32,093 nt of DNA. It comes from Pseudomonadota bacterium. GTDB lineage: Bacteria; Pseudomonadota; Alphaproteobacteria; Rhizobiales; Beijerinckiaceae. Below the pieces are notes generated by a model that did not search any database, had not been told where the DNA came from, and was given only the letters and a program-made list of their open reading frames with translations. Both the position numbers and the translations under genes were made by a program. The stretch covers positions 1-32,093 of the forward strand of contig JAJZGX010000023.1 in assembly GCA_021804825.1 (NCBI GenBank), read 5' to 3'. Positions 7,262-16,339 of this stretch are shown here, piece after piece (the first letter of the stretch is position 1; every line of letters starts with the position of its first letter).

Positions 7262-9034
7262 ATGAATGTGTTTGATGAGATCACCGTTGCGCTCACAAAC
7301 GAGTTTGCAGCCCTGCAACAGGAAGGCCGCCTGAATGGGGCGTTGCAACCTGATCGCTTCAGCGTCGAACCGCCGCGTGATGCCAGCCACGGCGACATCG
7401 CGACCAACATCGCCATGGTCTATGCGCGCGATCTCGGCCCGGCCTTCACCTCGCCGCGTCAGTTTGCCAGCGAAATTGCCGCCAGACTCGGCAAGCATCC
7501 GCTGGTGGCGGCGGTCGAAGTCGCCGGGCCGGGCTTCATCAACATCCGCTTGCAGCACGCGGCGCTGATTGGCGTGTTGCGGGCAGCCTTGCTGGAAAAG
7601 GCGCAGTTCGGCCGCCCGGGTGCGCAACAGCCCGCAATCAACGTCGAATATGTGTCGGCCAATCCGACCGGGCCCATGCATGTCGGCCATGGGCGCGGTG
7701 CCGTCTTTGGTGATGCTCTGGCGGCGCTGCTGGAGTTTGCCGGCGCCAAAGTCACGCGCGAATATTATATCAATGATGCCGGAGCGCAGGTCGATGTTCT
7801 CGCCCGCTCGGCCTTCCTGCGCTACCGCGAGGCGCGCGGAGACGACATCGGCACCATTCCCGAGGGCCTTTATCCGGGTGACTATCTGAAGGGCATTGGC
7901 GCGAAACTGGCGCTCGATCACGGCGATGCCCTCGCGGCCATGCCCGAAGGCCAACGGTTGCCCGTGGTGCGCCAGGCGGCCATTGATGCCATGATGGCCC
8001 TGATCCGCGACGATCTGGCCGCGCTCAACATTCGGCACGACGTGTTTTTTTCCGAAGCCTCGCTCACCCGCAACGCCAGCGCTGGAGATCAGGTGCGCGC
8101 CGCCATTGCGGCCTTGCAGGCGCGCGGCCTGATTTATCAGGGCACATTGCCGCCCCCGAAAGGCGCCTTGCCCGACGATTGGGAAGATCGCGAGCAGACG
8201 CTGTTCCGCTCGACGCAGTTTGGTGATGATGTTGACCGCGCCTTGATGAAATCCGATGGCAGCTACACCTATTTTGCCAGCGACATCGCCTACCATGCCG
8301 ACAAGCTGAAGCGCGGTTTTGCCACGATGATCGACGTCTGGGGCGCGGATCATGGCGGCTATGTCAAGCGCATGAAGGCGGCGGTGGCGGCGCTTTCGGA
8401 TGGCAAGGGCGAGCTCGATATCAAGCTTTGTCAGCTGGTCAAGCTGATGCGCGACGGCGAGCCGGTCAAGATGTCGAAGCGTTCGGGCGAGTTTGTAACT
8501 CTGCGCGAGGTTGTCGACGAAGTTGGCGTCGATGCCGTCCGCTTCATGATGCTGTTTCGCAAGAACGACGCACCGCTGGATTTCGATCTTGCCAAGGTCA
8601 TCGAGAAATCGCGCGAGAATCCGGTTTTCTACGTTCAATATGCCCATGCCCGCACGCAATCGGCGTTTCGTCAGGCGGCGCAGGTGTTCCCGGCGATGGA
8701 TGTCTCCGCTGCCGCGCTGGCAGCCAGCGACCTGCACCTGCTCACGCACCCGGCAGAACTTGAACTTTTGCGGATTTTGGCGCAATTTCCGCGCCTGATA
8801 GATCAGGCGGCGCGTGCGCACGAGCCTCACCGGGTGGCGTTTTTCCTGCATGATCTGGCCAGCGCATTGCACAGCCACTGGACGGCCGGCAAAGATATGC
8901 CACACTTACGCTTTGTTAATGAAGAAAATAGACAATTGACTCAATCTCGCTTGGCGCTGGTGGCAGGCGTGGCGGAAATATTGCGGACGGGCCTGGCGCT
9001 GTTAGGGGTCAGTGCGCCCGACGAGATGCGTTGA
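7262..9034 (+). CDS. argS: Arginyl-tRNA synthetase
   Basis: Starting at the ATG at 7262 the enzyme has 590 residues, normal for class I ArgRS. The N-terminal Add-1 domain is followed by the HIGH-type motif in [11 protein letters not shown] (134-144), Y-Y-I-N-D-A-G at 168-174 and a KMSKRSG motif at 403-409, which many ArgRS lack but alphaproteobacterial ones keep. The DALR anticodon-binding domain forms the C-terminus. It ligates arginine to tRNA-Arg. An in-frame TTG at 7193 would add 23 residues that do not look like the family, so the ATG is preferred. It opens the long plus-strand cluster ending in the NlpD-like gene; the usual Rhizobiales neighbour dgt is not adjacent. Confidence 0.96.
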   Translation: MNVFDEITVALTNEFAALQQEGRLNGALQPDRFSVEPPRDASHGDIATNIAMVYARDLGPAFTSPRQFASEIAARLGKHPLVAAVEVAGPGFINIRLQHAALIGVLRAALLEKAQFGRPGAQQPAINVEYVSANPTGPMHVGHGRGAVFGDALAALLEFAGAKVTREYYINDAGAQVDVLARSAFLRYREARGDDIGTIPEGLYPGDYLKGIGAKLALDHGDALAAMPEGQRLPVVRQAAIDAMMALIRDDLAALNIRHDVFFSEASLTRNASAGDQVRAAIAALQARGLIYQGTLPPPKGALPDDWEDREQTLFRSTQFGDDVDRALMKSDGSYTYFASDIAYHADKLKRGFATMIDVWGADHGGYVKRMKAAVAALSDGKGELDIKLCQLVKLMRDGEPVKMSKRSGEFVTLREVVDEVGVDAVRFMMLFRKNDAPLDFDLAKVIEKSRENPVFYVQYAHARTQSAFRQAAQVFPAMDVSAAALAASDLHLLTHPAELELLRILAQFPRLIDQAARAHEPHRVAFFLHDLASALHSHWTAGKDMPHLRFVNEENRQLTQSRLALVAGVAEILRTGLALLGVSAPDEMR

Positions 9035-9108
9035 TTGAAGCTATTGCGGCAAGGCTTGAAACTGTTGGTTGCTCATGGCGACCTCACCGCGACTTTGCCG
9101 AAGATACG

Positions 9109-9122
9109 ATCCGGAGCCGGAT
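9109..9122. repeat. Short inverted repeat upstream of the SPOR gene
   Basis: ATCCGG and CCGGAT are separated by AG in the 123-base gap between argS and the SPOR-domain gene, ending 35 bases before the latter's ATG. It could be an operator or a weak RNA hairpin. No T-run follows, so it is not an intrinsic terminator. No clear promoter was found in this gap. Confidence 0.3.
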
Positions 9123-9157
9123 ATGGCGCGGGTCGTCGGGTTTGAAAGGTTGAACGA

Positions 9158-10804
9158 ATGGCTGAACCATCCACACGCGCGCCCTTCGCAGTGAATTTGG
9201 AAGAATTCGAGCGGCGATTGCGCGCGCCGACGGCACCCTCGGGTGCGGCTGCGCTGGACCCTCTGGCCGCGCTGGCGCAACTCGTGGGCGACGAAGGCAA
9301 GAGCCAGAACAGCCGTCAGGGACTGTTTGCGACCGGCAGCGAAACACGCAGCCCGCCCCGCGTGCTGCGCCCGGTTGTGGCCCCGGCTGCAGCCCCGGTT
9401 GCCGCAGCGGCCCCGCTCAAGACGCCGTCCGTTCAACAGAATTTTGCCGAGCAATTGCGCGCCTTGCACGCTCATCATGACGCCATGCGCCGTGCCATGG
9501 TCGAGGGCCAGCCTCTCGATGCGCCCGCCGATGACGATCACGAGATGCTGCACGCCGAGACGCAGCATGCCCATGCCGACGATTCTGAAATGCAACTGCG
9601 CGGTTTTGAAGATTCCTTTGCCGCAGCGGGCGTCGGTGCCGCGCCGGATATGACGGCCGAGCGCGAATGGGGTCACGAGACAGCGTCCTCCGCGCCCGAA
9701 GCGCAAGCCGAACGCCCCAGTGTTTATGCCGCATCGCAGGTCGGTGCCACGAACCAGCGCCGCGCGTCGCCGCTGATTTACATGGGCACCATATTTGCCG
9801 TCAGCTTCATGGTGCTGGGGGGCATTTTTGCTTACCGCCATGGTGGAGCTCACGCCCAGATGGGCGGGGTGCCGCTGATCAAGGCCGATTCGACCCCGGT
9901 GCGCATTGTTCCTGCCAAGCCGGAAGGCGTCGTCATCGCCAACCAGAACACCGATATTCTGGACAGCGGCAAGCAAAAGGCGATCGATGCCGCCAATCTG
10001 GCCAATGATAAGGTTGTCGCCAATCAGGAGCAGCCTGATGATCTCAATGCCTTGCCGAAATCCACCGCCAAGGCACCAAAGACAAGCGCCCAGACGGTGA
10101 CATCGGCTGTGGTGGCACCGCCCGCCGTTGGCGCAACCGCCACACCCGATCCGCAAGCCCAGCTTGATCAAGGGCAGGGCGCTGCCGTCGCAGCGGCGCC
10201 TGATACCAATGCCAATACCAGCGCCGATGTGCACAAGGTGCGCACCGTGCTGGTGCAGCCTGATTCGTCGGTGGGCGCACCAGCTGCCACCGCTACAGCA
10301 GCACCTGCCGCCGTCGCGATTGGCGCGCCGGCCAAGCCGACGCCGCACCAGATTGCCGCCGCGCATGTTGCCAAGACCGCAGCCGTCAAGGCGCATGATG
10401 TGAAGCCCAAATTCAAGGCCAAGCCGCAACTGGCCTTGCGCAAGCCTGTGCAGGCCGCGCCGCCGCACAATGCACCGCTGCAACTTGTGCCATCACCGGC
10501 ACGCGCCCGTCAAAAGCCGCAGCAGCTTGCAAGCATTGCCAAGCCTTCTGCCGGGGCGCGAGGCTTTTTTGCGGTGCAACTCGCGGCCCCTGGTACCGAG
10601 GCTGGCGCCAAAACCATGATGGCGCGCCTTGCCGCGCGCTATGGTTCGGCGTTGCAGGGCCATCGCCTTGGCTACCATCGGGTGAGCGTCAACGGGCATG
10701 ATGTGTTCCGCGTGCGGGTCGATCATGTTGATCGGGTGGCGGCGCTGTCGATCTGCAAGGCCATTCGCGCCAAAAGCGGGTCGTGCTGGATCAGCGCCGA
10801 CTAG
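9158..10804 (+). CDS. SPOR-domain inner-membrane protein (peptidoglycan-binding, division-associated)
   Basis: The 548-residue protein has a cytoplasmic N-terminus of about 204 residues and a single membrane helix at about 205-226 (P-L-I-Y-M-G-T-I-F-A-V-S-F-M-V-L-G-G). A long Ala/Pro/Lys-rich low-complexity periplasmic stretch (230-465) ends in a C-terminal SPOR domain from about 468 (F-F-A-V-Q-L-A-A-P). SPOR domains bind denuded glycan strands at the division septum. The bitopic layout with a disordered linker is like FtsN or DedD, but sequence outside SPOR gives no orthology. Position between argS and nagZ is conserved in Rhizobiales, and nagZ starts 27 bases downstream. It probably links septal peptidoglycan to a cytoplasmic partner; that role is inferred from family and topology. 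Confidence 0.85.
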   Translation: MAEPSTRAPFAVNLEEFERRLRAPTAPSGAAALDPLAALAQLVGDEGKSQNSRQGLFATGSETRSPPRVLRPVVAPAAAPVAAAAPLKTPSVQQNFAEQLRALHAHHDAMRRAMVEGQPLDAPADDDHEMLHAETQHAHADDSEMQLRGFEDSFAAAGVGAAPDMTAEREWGHETASSAPEAQAERPSVYAASQVGATNQRRASPLIYMGTIFAVSFMVLGGIFAYRHGGAHAQMGGVPLIKADSTPVRIVPAKPEGVVIANQNTDILDSGKQKAIDAANLANDKVVANQEQPDDLNALPKSTAKAPKTSAQTVTSAVVAPPAVGATATPDPQAQLDQGQGAAVAAAPDTNANTSADVHKVRTVLVQPDSSVGAPAATATAAPAAVAIGAPAKPTPHQIAAAHVAKTAAVKAHDVKPKFKAKPQLALRKPVQAAPPHNAPLQLVPSPARARQKPQQLASIAKPSAGARGFFAVQLAAPGTEAGAKTMMARLAARYGSALQGHRLGYHRVSVNGHDVFRVRVDHVDRVAALSICKAIRAKSGSCWISAD

Positions 10805-10819
10805 CTTTGCGGCGCGCCG

Positions 10820-10825
10820 AGGAGG
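10820..10825 (+). promoter_or_regulatory. Strong ribosome-binding site that fixes the nagZ TTG start
   Basis: A perfect AGGAGG lies six bases before the TTG at 10832. No ATG or GTG in this frame is better placed, and the following codons immediately give the N-terminal NagZ strand. The element therefore supports a TTG start. Confidence 0.75.
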
Positions 10826-10831
10826 CTTGTT

Positions 10832-11869
10832 TTGAACATTCGCGCGTTGATCTGCGGCTGCGCCGGGCTGGAACTGACCAATGACGAAGGGGCTGCCCTG
10901 CGCGCCATTTCGCCGTGGGGATTGATCCTGTTCGGCCGCAATATCGGCACGCCTGAACAGGTGGCGCGGCTCACCGCCACATTTCGCGAGATCGTCCAGC
11001 GCCATGACGCTCCGGTGCTGATCGATCAGGAAGGCGGCCGTGTGCAGCGCATGAAGCCGCCGCATTGGCGGGCCTATCCGTCGGCGAACCGCCTGGCCGA
11101 CCTTGCGCAGGGCGCCGGCATGGCCGAGGAAGACTTTATCGCACTCAACAGCCGCTTGATGGCCCACGATCTGCGCCAGGTGGGCATTAGTGTTGATTGC
11201 TTGCCCGTGCTTGATGTGCCGGTAGCTGGCGCGCATGCGGTGATTGGTGACCGATCCTATGGCCATGATGCCGCAACAGTGGCACGACGCGGCTTGGCGG
11301 CAGCGCGCGGCCTGATGGATCAGGGCGTGCTGCCGGTGATGAAACACATCCCCGGCCATGGCCGCGCCGAGGCTGATTCGCATTTGTCGCTGCCCGTTGT
11401 TCGCGCCAGTCATGCCACCTTGAGCGGCAGCGATTTTGCAAGCTTCGCGCCCGCACGGCACCTACCCCTGGCAATGACGGCGCATATTATTTTCACCGCG
11501 CTCGATGACCAGCGCCCGGCGACGCAATCGCCGATCATCGTCGAGCGCATCATCCGCGGCGAAATCGGCTTTGACGGCCTGCTGATGAGCGACGATATTT
11601 CCATGAAGGCGCTTTCGGGGAGCTTTGCGGCACGCGCCGCCGCCATATTCGCCGCTGGCGTTGATGTGGCGCTGCATTGCAATGGCGATCTTGGCGAACT
11701 TCGCGAGGTGGCATCGGCGACGCCATGGCTTGAGGGGCGGGCGCGGGCGCGAGCCGAAGCGGCACTGGCGATGATCGGCGCCCCAAAACCGTTTGATCCT
11801 GTGGAAGCCGCAGCATCATGCGATGAAATCCTTGCGAAAGCCAACCTGAGGCAGCATGCTGTAACGTGA
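10832..11869 (+). CDS. nagZ: Beta-N-acetylhexosaminidase, GH3
   Basis: The 345-residue protein is a single-domain GH3 NagZ. It has L-I-D-Q-E-G-G-R-V-Q-R at 63-73, the substrate/catalytic-loop motif K-H-I-P-G-H-G at 171-177 with His176 as the likely general acid/base, and M-S-D-D-I-S-M at 252-258 with Asp254 as the likely nucleophile. NagZ removes N-acetylglucosamine from GlcNAc-anhydroMurNAc peptides in the cytosol during peptidoglycan recycling, and its product can signal AmpC induction in species having ampR. The TTG start is supported by a perfect AGGAGG. It sits between the SPOR gene and scpA, the standard Rhizobiales order, with a 22-base gap to scpA. Confidence 0.94.
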   Translation: MNIRALICGCAGLELTNDEGAALRAISPWGLILFGRNIGTPEQVARLTATFREIVQRHDAPVLIDQEGGRVQRMKPPHWRAYPSANRLADLAQGAGMAEEDFIALNSRLMAHDLRQVGISVDCLPVLDVPVAGAHAVIGDRSYGHDAATVARRGLAAARGLMDQGVLPVMKHIPGHGRAEADSHLSLPVVRASHATLSGSDFASFAPARHLPLAMTAHIIFTALDDQRPATQSPIIVERIIRGEIGFDGLLMSDDISMKALSGSFAARAAAIFAAGVDVALHCNGDLGELREVASATPWLEGRARARAEAALAMIGAPKPFDPVEAAASCDEILAKANLRQHAVT

Positions 11870-11891
11870 AGTTTTCAGGCGTGGGCGGTCA

Positions 11892-12689
11892 ATGGCGGAT
11901 GTCGGGCACATAGCGGATGATGCTGTGCGTGAGCCGGTGACGGCCACAGGGGAGACCGCGTTTAGGGTCGATCTCGACGGCTTTGAAGGGCCGCTTGACC
12001 TGCTGCTGGAATTGGCGCGGCGCCAAAAGGTCGATCTCGCCAAAATCTCCATTCTGGCTCTGGCCGAGCAATATCTGGGCTTTATTGCTGCGGCGCATGG
12101 GCTGCGGCTCGAACTTGCCGCTGATTATCTGGTGATGGCCGCATGGATGGCCTATCTCAAATCACAGCTTTTGCTGCCTTCAGCGCCGCGCGGTGAGGAG
12201 CCTGACGCCGCGGCGCTGGCGCTGGATCTTGCGCTGCGGCTGCGCCAGCTGGATGCCATCCGAAAGGTCGCCGCCCATCTTGGTGCGCGCCCGCAACTAG
12301 GGCGTGACTTCTTCGTGCGCAGCAAAACCGCCACACAGAATGAGGAGCCGGGCGCGCCCAGACAGGCGACCCTTTATGATCTCCTCAGCGTCTATGCGGC
12401 ATTGCGTCAGAAATCCGCCAAGAGCAGCGTCGTGCTGCAAGCTCGGCAGGTGTGGTCGATCGCCAGGGCGCGGGCGGCGCTCGAGCACATTGCGGCGCAG
12501 ACGCTCGACTGGAGCGTCCTTGATGACTGCCTGCGCGCCTATGGCAATGCCGCGCCGGTGAGCCGGACGATGCGCGCCAGCACGTTTGCGGTCAGCCTTG
12601 AAATGGTGCGCGAAGGACGCATCGGGCTGCGTCAAACGCATGCTTTTGCGCCGATCTATCTTCGCGCAAGCCCTGCGTCGGAGCCATGA
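11892..12689 (+). CDS. scpA: Segregation and condensation protein A (kleisin)
   Basis: The 265-residue protein has the ScpA N-terminus F-R-V-D-L-D-G-F-E-G-P-L-D-L-L-L-E-L followed by R-R-Q-K-V-D-L-A-K-I-S-I, the helical SMC-neck-binding region. It ends in a small winged-helix-like C-terminus (T-F-A-V-S-L-E-M-V-R-E-G-R-I). ScpA bridges the SMC dimer and recruits ScpB to form the bacterial condensin that organises sister chromosomes. The ATG at 11892 is followed by about 22 poorly conserved residues before the domain. The stop overlaps the scpB start (ATGA), matching stoichiometric complex formation. The length is typical. Confidence 0.93.
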   Translation: MADVGHIADDAVREPVTATGETAFRVDLDGFEGPLDLLLELARRQKVDLAKISILALAEQYLGFIAAAHGLRLELAADYLVMAAWMAYLKSQLLLPSAPRGEEPDAAALALDLALRLRQLDAIRKVAAHLGARPQLGRDFFVRSKTATQNEEPGAPRQATLYDLLSVYAALRQKSAKSSVVLQARQVWSIARARAALEHIAAQTLDWSVLDDCLRAYGNAAPVSRTMRASTFAVSLEMVREGRIGLRQTHAFAPIYLRASPASEP

Positions 12690-13357
12690 GCGCCGCATTG
12701 CAACCGGACCTGACGCCGCCCCGATCCGATGATGACGGATGGGCCGAGGCGGTGCGGCTTTGTGAAGCGGTGCTGTTTGCCGCCGGGAGTCCGGTGGCGG
12801 CCAGTGCGCTCGCCGCGCGGTTGCCGCCACACCTCGATATTGCCACGGTCATGGCGCTGATCGCCAGCCATTATGCAGGGCGCGGTATTCAACTGGCGCG
12901 CGTCGAGGACAGCTATTATTTTCAGACCGCGCCCGAGCTTGCCTCGGCCCTTGGCCCGGAACGCCTCGAACCGCGCCGCCTGTCACGCGCGGCGTTGGAG
13001 ATCTTGTCGATCATAGCCTATCACCAGCCGGTGACCCGGGCGGAAATCGAGCATATCCGCGGCGTTGCGCTCTCGAAGGGCACGCTGGATGTGGTGCTGG
13101 AGGCAGGTCTTGTCAGGTTGCGCGGTCGCCGCCGCACGCCTGGTCGCCCCGTGACTTATGGCACCAGCCCGCAGTTTCTGGTGCATTTCGGGCTGGAAAA
13201 CCTCGATGATTTGCCCGGTCTCGAGGAACTGAAAGCCGCCGGGCTTTATGAGGGCAAATTGCCGACGGCACCTTTGATGCCGCCACTGCCCGATGACGAA
13301 GCGGTGCCAACCGAGCAACCGCCGCTGGGCAGCGACGATGATCCGCCGGCCGCATAG
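12686..13357 (+). CDS. scpB: Segregation and condensation protein B
   Basis: The 223-residue protein shows the ScpB hallmarks: E-A-V-L-F-A-A-G-S-P-V near residues 27-37, and L-S-R-A-A-L-E-I-L-S-I-I-A-Y-H-Q-P-V-T-R-A-E-I between the two winged-helix domains. It then has the I-R-G-V region and a final G-R-P-V-T-Y-G-T-S. It dimerises and binds ScpA in the SMC complex. The C-terminal tail from about 195 is acidic and Pro-rich and likely disordered. It is coupled to scpA by ATGA. Downstream a candidate promoter precedes tatA, so the tat genes may be transcribed separately. Confidence 0.93.
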   Translation: MSAALQPDLTPPRSDDDGWAEAVRLCEAVLFAAGSPVAASALAARLPPHLDIATVMALIASHYAGRGIQLARVEDSYYFQTAPELASALGPERLEPRRLSRAALEILSIIAYHQPVTRAEIEHIRGVALSKGTLDVVLEAGLVRLRGRRRTPGRPVTYGTSPQFLVHFGLENLDDLPGLEELKAAGLYEGKLPTAPLMPPLPDDEAVPTEQPPLGSDDDPPAA

Positions 13358-13375
13358 CGCAATTATCAACAGTCC

Positions 13376-13404
13376 TTGAAATTACCGTAGTGCAGGGCTA
13401 AGAC
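13376..13404 (+). promoter_or_regulatory. Candidate sigma-70-type promoter for tatABC
   Basis: TTGAAA (13376-13381) is separated by exactly 17 bases from TAAGAC (13399-13404). The -35 matches five of six consensus positions, the -10 only three. It lies in the 97-base gap between scpB and tatA, with a predicted transcription start near 13411 and a strong AAGGAG ribosome site before tatA. Confidence 0.4.
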
Positions 13405-13454
13405 GCAATGAAGGGCTGCCTCACAGGGGGCGGGTGTTTTGAAGGAGTTATCTC

Positions 13455-13688
13455 ATGGGTGGTCTGAGTATCTGGCACCTGATTGCGCTCGCAGCCATCG
13501 TCTTTTTGTTGTTTGGTGGCAAATTCAAATTCTCTGACATGATGGGCGATGTCGCGAAAGGCATGAAAGCTTTCAAGGCGGGCATGGCGGAGGACACGCC
13601 GGCGCCGACGGAAGATGCGGCCAAGACGCTCGATTCCAAGACGGGGGCCACGCTCGATAGAACCTCCGATACCAGTAAGGTTGGCTGA
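13455..13688 (+). CDS. tatA: Sec-independent protein translocase TatA
   Basis: The 77-residue protein has the TatA design: a short N-terminus, one membrane helix ([16 protein letters not shown]), the F-G-G hinge near 21-23 and an amphipathic helix ([16 protein letters not shown]). A disordered Thr/Asp-rich tail follows. TatA oligomers provide the transient pore or membrane thinning for folded twin-arginine substrates. AAGGAG lies seven bases upstream of the ATG. It heads a tatA-tatB-tatC cluster in the normal alphaproteobacterial position between scpB and serS. Confidence 0.95.
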   Translation: MGGLSIWHLIALAAIVFLLFGGKFKFSDMMGDVAKGMKAFKAGMAEDTPAPTEDAAKTLDSKTGATLDRTSDTSKVG

Positions 13689-13750
13689 TCAGCCTGAGAT
13701 CTGCCTGTCAACAGAGCCTTGGCGGATGATCGGCTTCGGGATCGTGATGG

Positions 13751-14230
13751 ATGTTTAACTTTGATTTCGCAAAGCTGCTGGTGGTTGGCGTGATGGCGCT
13801 GATCTTCATCCCGCCCAAGGATCTGCCGCGCGTTCTGCGCCAGCTCGGCCAGGGTTATGGCAAATTGCAGCGCCTCGCTGCTGATTTTCGTCGGCAGATT
13901 TCCGAGGCGCTCGAAGACGCCGATATTGACAGCGTCAAACGCGAATTCACCGATTTGACCGATTCCACCAAATTCGATTTCGACACCCCTTCCGAGACGG
14001 CCACGCCCGAAGCGCTGCCGGCACCACTTGAACCGGCACCACTTGAGCCGACGCTGGCCGCACCTGTCAAAAAGCGCAAGACGCGCCAGACCAAGCCGAA
14101 GCTTGCGGCAAGCGAGCCCGGCGACCCCGCGCCCAAGGCCGCCAAAAAACCGGCACGCGCGCCCCGCAAGGGCGCAAAAGCCACGTCAGAATCACCGGAA
14201 ATGGTGCAGATTGACAGGGCGGCGGAATGA
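13751..14230 (+). CDS. tatB: Sec-independent protein translocase TatB, with an atypical N-terminus
   Basis: The 159-residue protein has one N-terminal membrane helix, the P-P-K-D-L-P hinge at 21-26, a long amphipathic helix (about 27-60) and a Lys/Ala/Pro-rich C-terminal tail, the TatB layout. With TatC it forms the twin-arginine signal receptor. The N-terminus reads M-F-N-F-D-F-A-K-L-L where most TatB proteins have M-F-D-I-G-(W/F)-(S/T)-E-L-L: Gly5 is Asp, the conserved Glu8 is Lys, and the hinge Gly is Pro. The ATG at 13751 gives the family-length start. Its stop overlaps the tatC start as ATGA. The assignment is secure; the consequence of the substitutions is unknown. Confidence 0.92.
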   Translation: MFNFDFAKLLVVGVMALIFIPPKDLPRVLRQLGQGYGKLQRLAADFRRQISEALEDADIDSVKREFTDLTDSTKFDFDTPSETATPEALPAPLEPAPLEPTLAAPVKKRKTRQTKPKLAASEPGDPAPKAAKKPARAPRKGAKATSESPEMVQIDRAAE

Positions 14231-15012
14231 CCGAGACGGATATTGAGGCCTCCCGCGCACCCTTGATGGATCATCTCTACGAATTGCGCACGCGGCTGAT
14301 CTGGTCGCTGGCAACGTTTCTGCTGCTGTTTGTCCTGTTCTTCTGGCTGTCCAAGGACATTTACGGGCTTTTGGTCGAGCCCTACGGCAAGGTTGCCGGC
14401 CCTGATGCCAAGCTGATCTATACCGCCCCGCAGGAATATTTTTTCACGGAAATGCGGGTTGCTTTGTTCACAGCGGCGTTTTTCTCGCTGCCGGTGGTGT
14501 TCACCCAGCTCTATAAATTTGTGGCGCCGGGCCTCTACAAGCGCGAAAAGGCGGCTTTCGCACCATATCTCTTTGCGACGCCGGTGTTCTTCGCGCTGGG
14601 CGCGCTCATGGTCTATTATGTGGTCATGCCGAATCTGCTGCGGTTTTTCATCAGCATGCAGGTCGCAAAACAGCCGGGGCAGCCGCAAATCGAAATGCTG
14701 CCGCGCGTCAGCGAGTATTTGTCGCTGGTGATGACGCTGATCTTTGCCTTCGGCATCACCTTTCAAATGCCGGTGGTGCTGACGTTGCTGGGCAATGTCG
14801 GGATTGTGTCCTCGGCGTTTCTGATCAGCAAGTGGCGCTACGCGACGGTGATTATCGTGGCGGTTGCGGCGGTGCTGACCCCGCCCGATCTTTTCAGCAT
14901 GGCAACGCTTGTTGTTCCCGGCTTGATGCTTTACGGCCTCTCCATCCTCTCCGTGATGTATATTGAAAAGCAGCGCGGGAAAGCAGTGGCCGTTCGCGAT
15001 GACGAGGGGTGA
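14227..15012 (+). CDS. tatC: Sec-independent protein translocase TatC
   Basis: The 261-residue polytopic protein has the six-helix TatC pattern. Diagnostic blocks are D-H-L-Y-E-L-R-T-R near residues 15-23, A-P-G-L-Y-K-R-E-K-A in the first cytoplasmic loop with its conserved Glu, and L-T-P-P-D-L-F-S near the fifth helix. TatC binds the twin-arginine motif and docks TatB and TatA. Translation is coupled to tatB by an ATGA overlap. serS begins 35 bases downstream. The TatC residues that contact the signal peptide look conventional, unlike the TatB N-terminus. Confidence 0.95.
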   Translation: MTETDIEASRAPLMDHLYELRTRLIWSLATFLLLFVLFFWLSKDIYGLLVEPYGKVAGPDAKLIYTAPQEYFFTEMRVALFTAAFFSLPVVFTQLYKFVAPGLYKREKAAFAPYLFATPVFFALGALMVYYVVMPNLLRFFISMQVAKQPGQPQIEMLPRVSEYLSLVMTLIFAFGITFQMPVVLTLLGNVGIVSSAFLISKWRYATVIIVAVAAVLTPPDLFSMATLVVPGLMLYGLSILSVMYIEKQRGKAVAVRDDEG

Positions 15013-15047
15013 GCGGCCCGTTTGATGGTATCGAGAGCCGCTGACCC

Positions 15048-16322
15048 ATGCATGATATTCGCCTGATTGCTGAAAATCCCGAAGCATTTGACAAGGGACT
15101 AGCCAAGCGCGGCCTGCCGCCACTGTCTCAGCAACTGCTCTGCCTTGATGGCGCGCGGCGCGAAGCGATTGCCGCCCTGCAACGCGCGCAGGAGCGCCGC
15201 AACGCCGCCTCCAAGGAGATAGGCCAGGCCATGGCCGCCAAGGACATGACCCGTGCCGAGGTGCTGAAGGCGGAAGTGGCCAAGCTCAAGACCCTGATGC
15301 CCTCGATGGAAGAGGCAGAGCGCGCGGCGCAAGGCGCGCTGCAAACCCGGCTGTCTGAAATCCCCAATCTGCCGCATGATGACGTGCCGCAAGGCAAGGA
15401 CGAGCACGATAATGTGCAAGTTCGCGCGTATGGTGATGTGCCGACATTTGCCTTTCCGGCCAGGGAGCACTTCTCGCTTGGCGAGGCGCTGGGCATGATG
15501 GATTTCGAGGCGGCGAGCCGCATGTCCGGCGCGCGCTTCGTGGTGCTGAAGGGCGCTTTGGCGCGGCTGGAGCGGGCGCTCGGTCAATTCATGCTCGATC
15601 TGCACACAGCCGAGCATGGTTATGGCGAAATCAACCCGCCGCTGCTGGTGCGCGACGAGGCCATGTTCGGTACCGCGCAATTGCCGAAATTCCGCGAGGA
15701 TCAATTTCCGGCCGGTGATGAATTCTGGCTGATTCCCACCGCTGAAGTGCCGCTGACCAATTTGGTGCGCGAGCAGATCATCGAGGAAGCGGCCCTGCCG
15801 ATTCGCGTCACGGCTTTGACGGCGTGTTTTCGCGCCGAAGCCGGCTCGGCCGGACGTGATACCCGCGGCATGATCCGCCAGCACCAGTTCAACAAGGTGG
15901 AACTGGTGTCGATCACCACGCCCGAGACGGCGCAGGCCGAACACGAGCGCCTGACCGCTTGCGCCGAGACCGTGCTGAAAAAACTCGGGCTGCCGTTTCG
16001 CACGATGCTTCTATGCTCCGGCGACATGGGCTTTGCCTCGCAGAAGACCTATGACATCGAAGTCTGGCTGCCGGGGCAGGGGCGCTATCGCGAAATTTCC
16101 TCCTGCTCGCTGTGCGGTGATTTTCAGGCGCGGCGCATGAATGCCCGCTGCAAGACGCCGGATGCGAAACAAACCCGCTTCGTTCATACGCTGAATGGAT
16201 CGGGCCTCGCGGTCGGCCGCACGCTGGTGGCCGTGATGGAAAATTATCAGAACGAAGACGGCAGCATCACGGTGCCGGACGCGCTCCTGCCCTATATGGG
16301 CGGCATCAAGCGCATTGGCTAA
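15048..16322 (+). CDS. serS: Seryl-tRNA synthetase
   Basis: The 424-residue enzyme has the N-terminal long coiled-coil arm (about 25-105) that grips the tRNA-Ser variable arm. The class II catalytic core follows: T-A-E-V-P-L at 231-236 for serine recognition, motif 2 in [14 protein letters not shown] at 261-274, and motif 3 containing [10 protein letters not shown] near the C-terminus. It charges tRNA-Ser and provides Ser-tRNA-Sec where present. Length and start (M-H-D-I-R-L-I) are typical. It lies between tatC and surE in the same direction with short gaps, as usual in this order. Confidence 0.97.
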   Translation: MHDIRLIAENPEAFDKGLAKRGLPPLSQQLLCLDGARREAIAALQRAQERRNAASKEIGQAMAAKDMTRAEVLKAEVAKLKTLMPSMEEAERAAQGALQTRLSEIPNLPHDDVPQGKDEHDNVQVRAYGDVPTFAFPAREHFSLGEALGMMDFEAASRMSGARFVVLKGALARLERALGQFMLDLHTAEHGYGEINPPLLVRDEAMFGTAQLPKFREDQFPAGDEFWLIPTAEVPLTNLVREQIIEEAALPIRVTALTACFRAEAGSAGRDTRGMIRQHQFNKVELVSITTPETAQAEHERLTACAETVLKKLGLPFRTMLLCSGDMGFASQKTYDIEVWLPGQGRYREISSCSLCGDFQARRMNARCKTPDAKQTRFVHTLNGSGLAVGRTLVAVMENYQNEDGSITVPDALLPYMGGIKRIG

Positions 16323-16339
16323 CAGGGCAGGCGGGGCAT

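Noticed and set aside
9920-10560. Ala/Pro/Lys-rich repetitive stretch in the SPOR protein considered as a DNA repeat
   Set aside because: The nucleotide sequence is not periodic; it is ordinary low-complexity linker coding.
13855-15123. Long minus-strand open frame opposite tatB and tatC
   Set aside because: Antisense shadow; low-complexity His/Arg/Gln-rich translation with no recognisable domain, while TatB/TatC on the plus strand are certain.
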